NCBI GenBank assembly: GCA_021796315.1
Contig: JAJYOH010000113.1
Span: 1-12,300, forward strand
DNA from: Chloroflexota bacterium
GTDB taxonomy: Bacteria > Chloroflexota > Anaerolineae > Anaerolineales > Villigracilaceae
Length of the DNA: 12,300 nt
Reading direction: 5' to 3'
Shown here: positions 12,268 through 12,300 of the stretch, piece by piece
Layout: each line of letters opens with the position of its first letter
Position numbering within the stretch: the stretch's first letter is position 1
Position numbers and translations under genes: made by a program
The notes under the pieces: generated by a model
What the model saw: only the letters and a program-made list of their open reading frames with translations
Told to the model about the DNA's origin: nothing
Database searches by the model: none

Positions 12268-12300
12268 TTTTATACTCTCTACCGTACATCATAAGGTTTT

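Overview
The window looks like chromosomal DNA from a Chloroflexota bacterium, most likely Anaerolineae-like. This is an inference from gene content: a deazaflavin (F420)-type nitroreductase fragment, a bacterial translin next to a DUF3467 protein, a cNMP-binding protein with duplicated PH-like membrane modules, and several genes whose starts look leaderless. No rRNA, tRNA, CRISPR array, transposase or phage gene was seen.

Left part (1-5800) is all on the minus strand. In transcription order it reads: thioredoxin-like redoxin, cNMP-binding/PH-like membrane protein, peptide deformylase (def), recF, a small cupin protein, an AT-rich gene of unknown name, and the 5' part of a deazaflavin-dependent nitroreductase-like gene cut by the window edge. 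The AT-rich gene (272-1183) is the most interesting item. Its N-terminus has Thr directly after Met, and Asp and Lys at exactly the spacing of the T1/D17/K33 active site of HslV and proteasome beta subunits. It therefore looks like an undescribed, propeptide-less Ntn hydrolase.

Middle part (5816-8344) is plus strand: a flippase-like (LPG-synthase-type) membrane protein, a 230-bp palindromic intergenic repeat, and an FAD-dependent oxidoreductase ending in a clear hairpin. A second, shorter relative of the repeat lies after recF. Both copies begin with the same bases immediately after the stop codon of the gene before them.

A VIT1/CCC1-type Fe/Mn transporter follows on the minus strand (8486-9178). 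A poorly conserved, apparently frameshifted small gene (about 9227-9687) then overlaps the ssb start by ATGA.

Right part (9684-12239) is a plus-strand run: ssb, a strong hairpin, a DUF3467 protein, a translin-family protein, a two-helix membrane protein, and a DNPH1/Rcl-like nucleotide N-glycosidase. The last four are tightly packed, and the run ends in an intrinsic terminator. The nucleic-acid theme (SSB, translin, nucleotide hydrolase) suggests a DNA/RNA-maintenance or nucleotide-sanitising cluster, but the functional link is inferred from proximity only.
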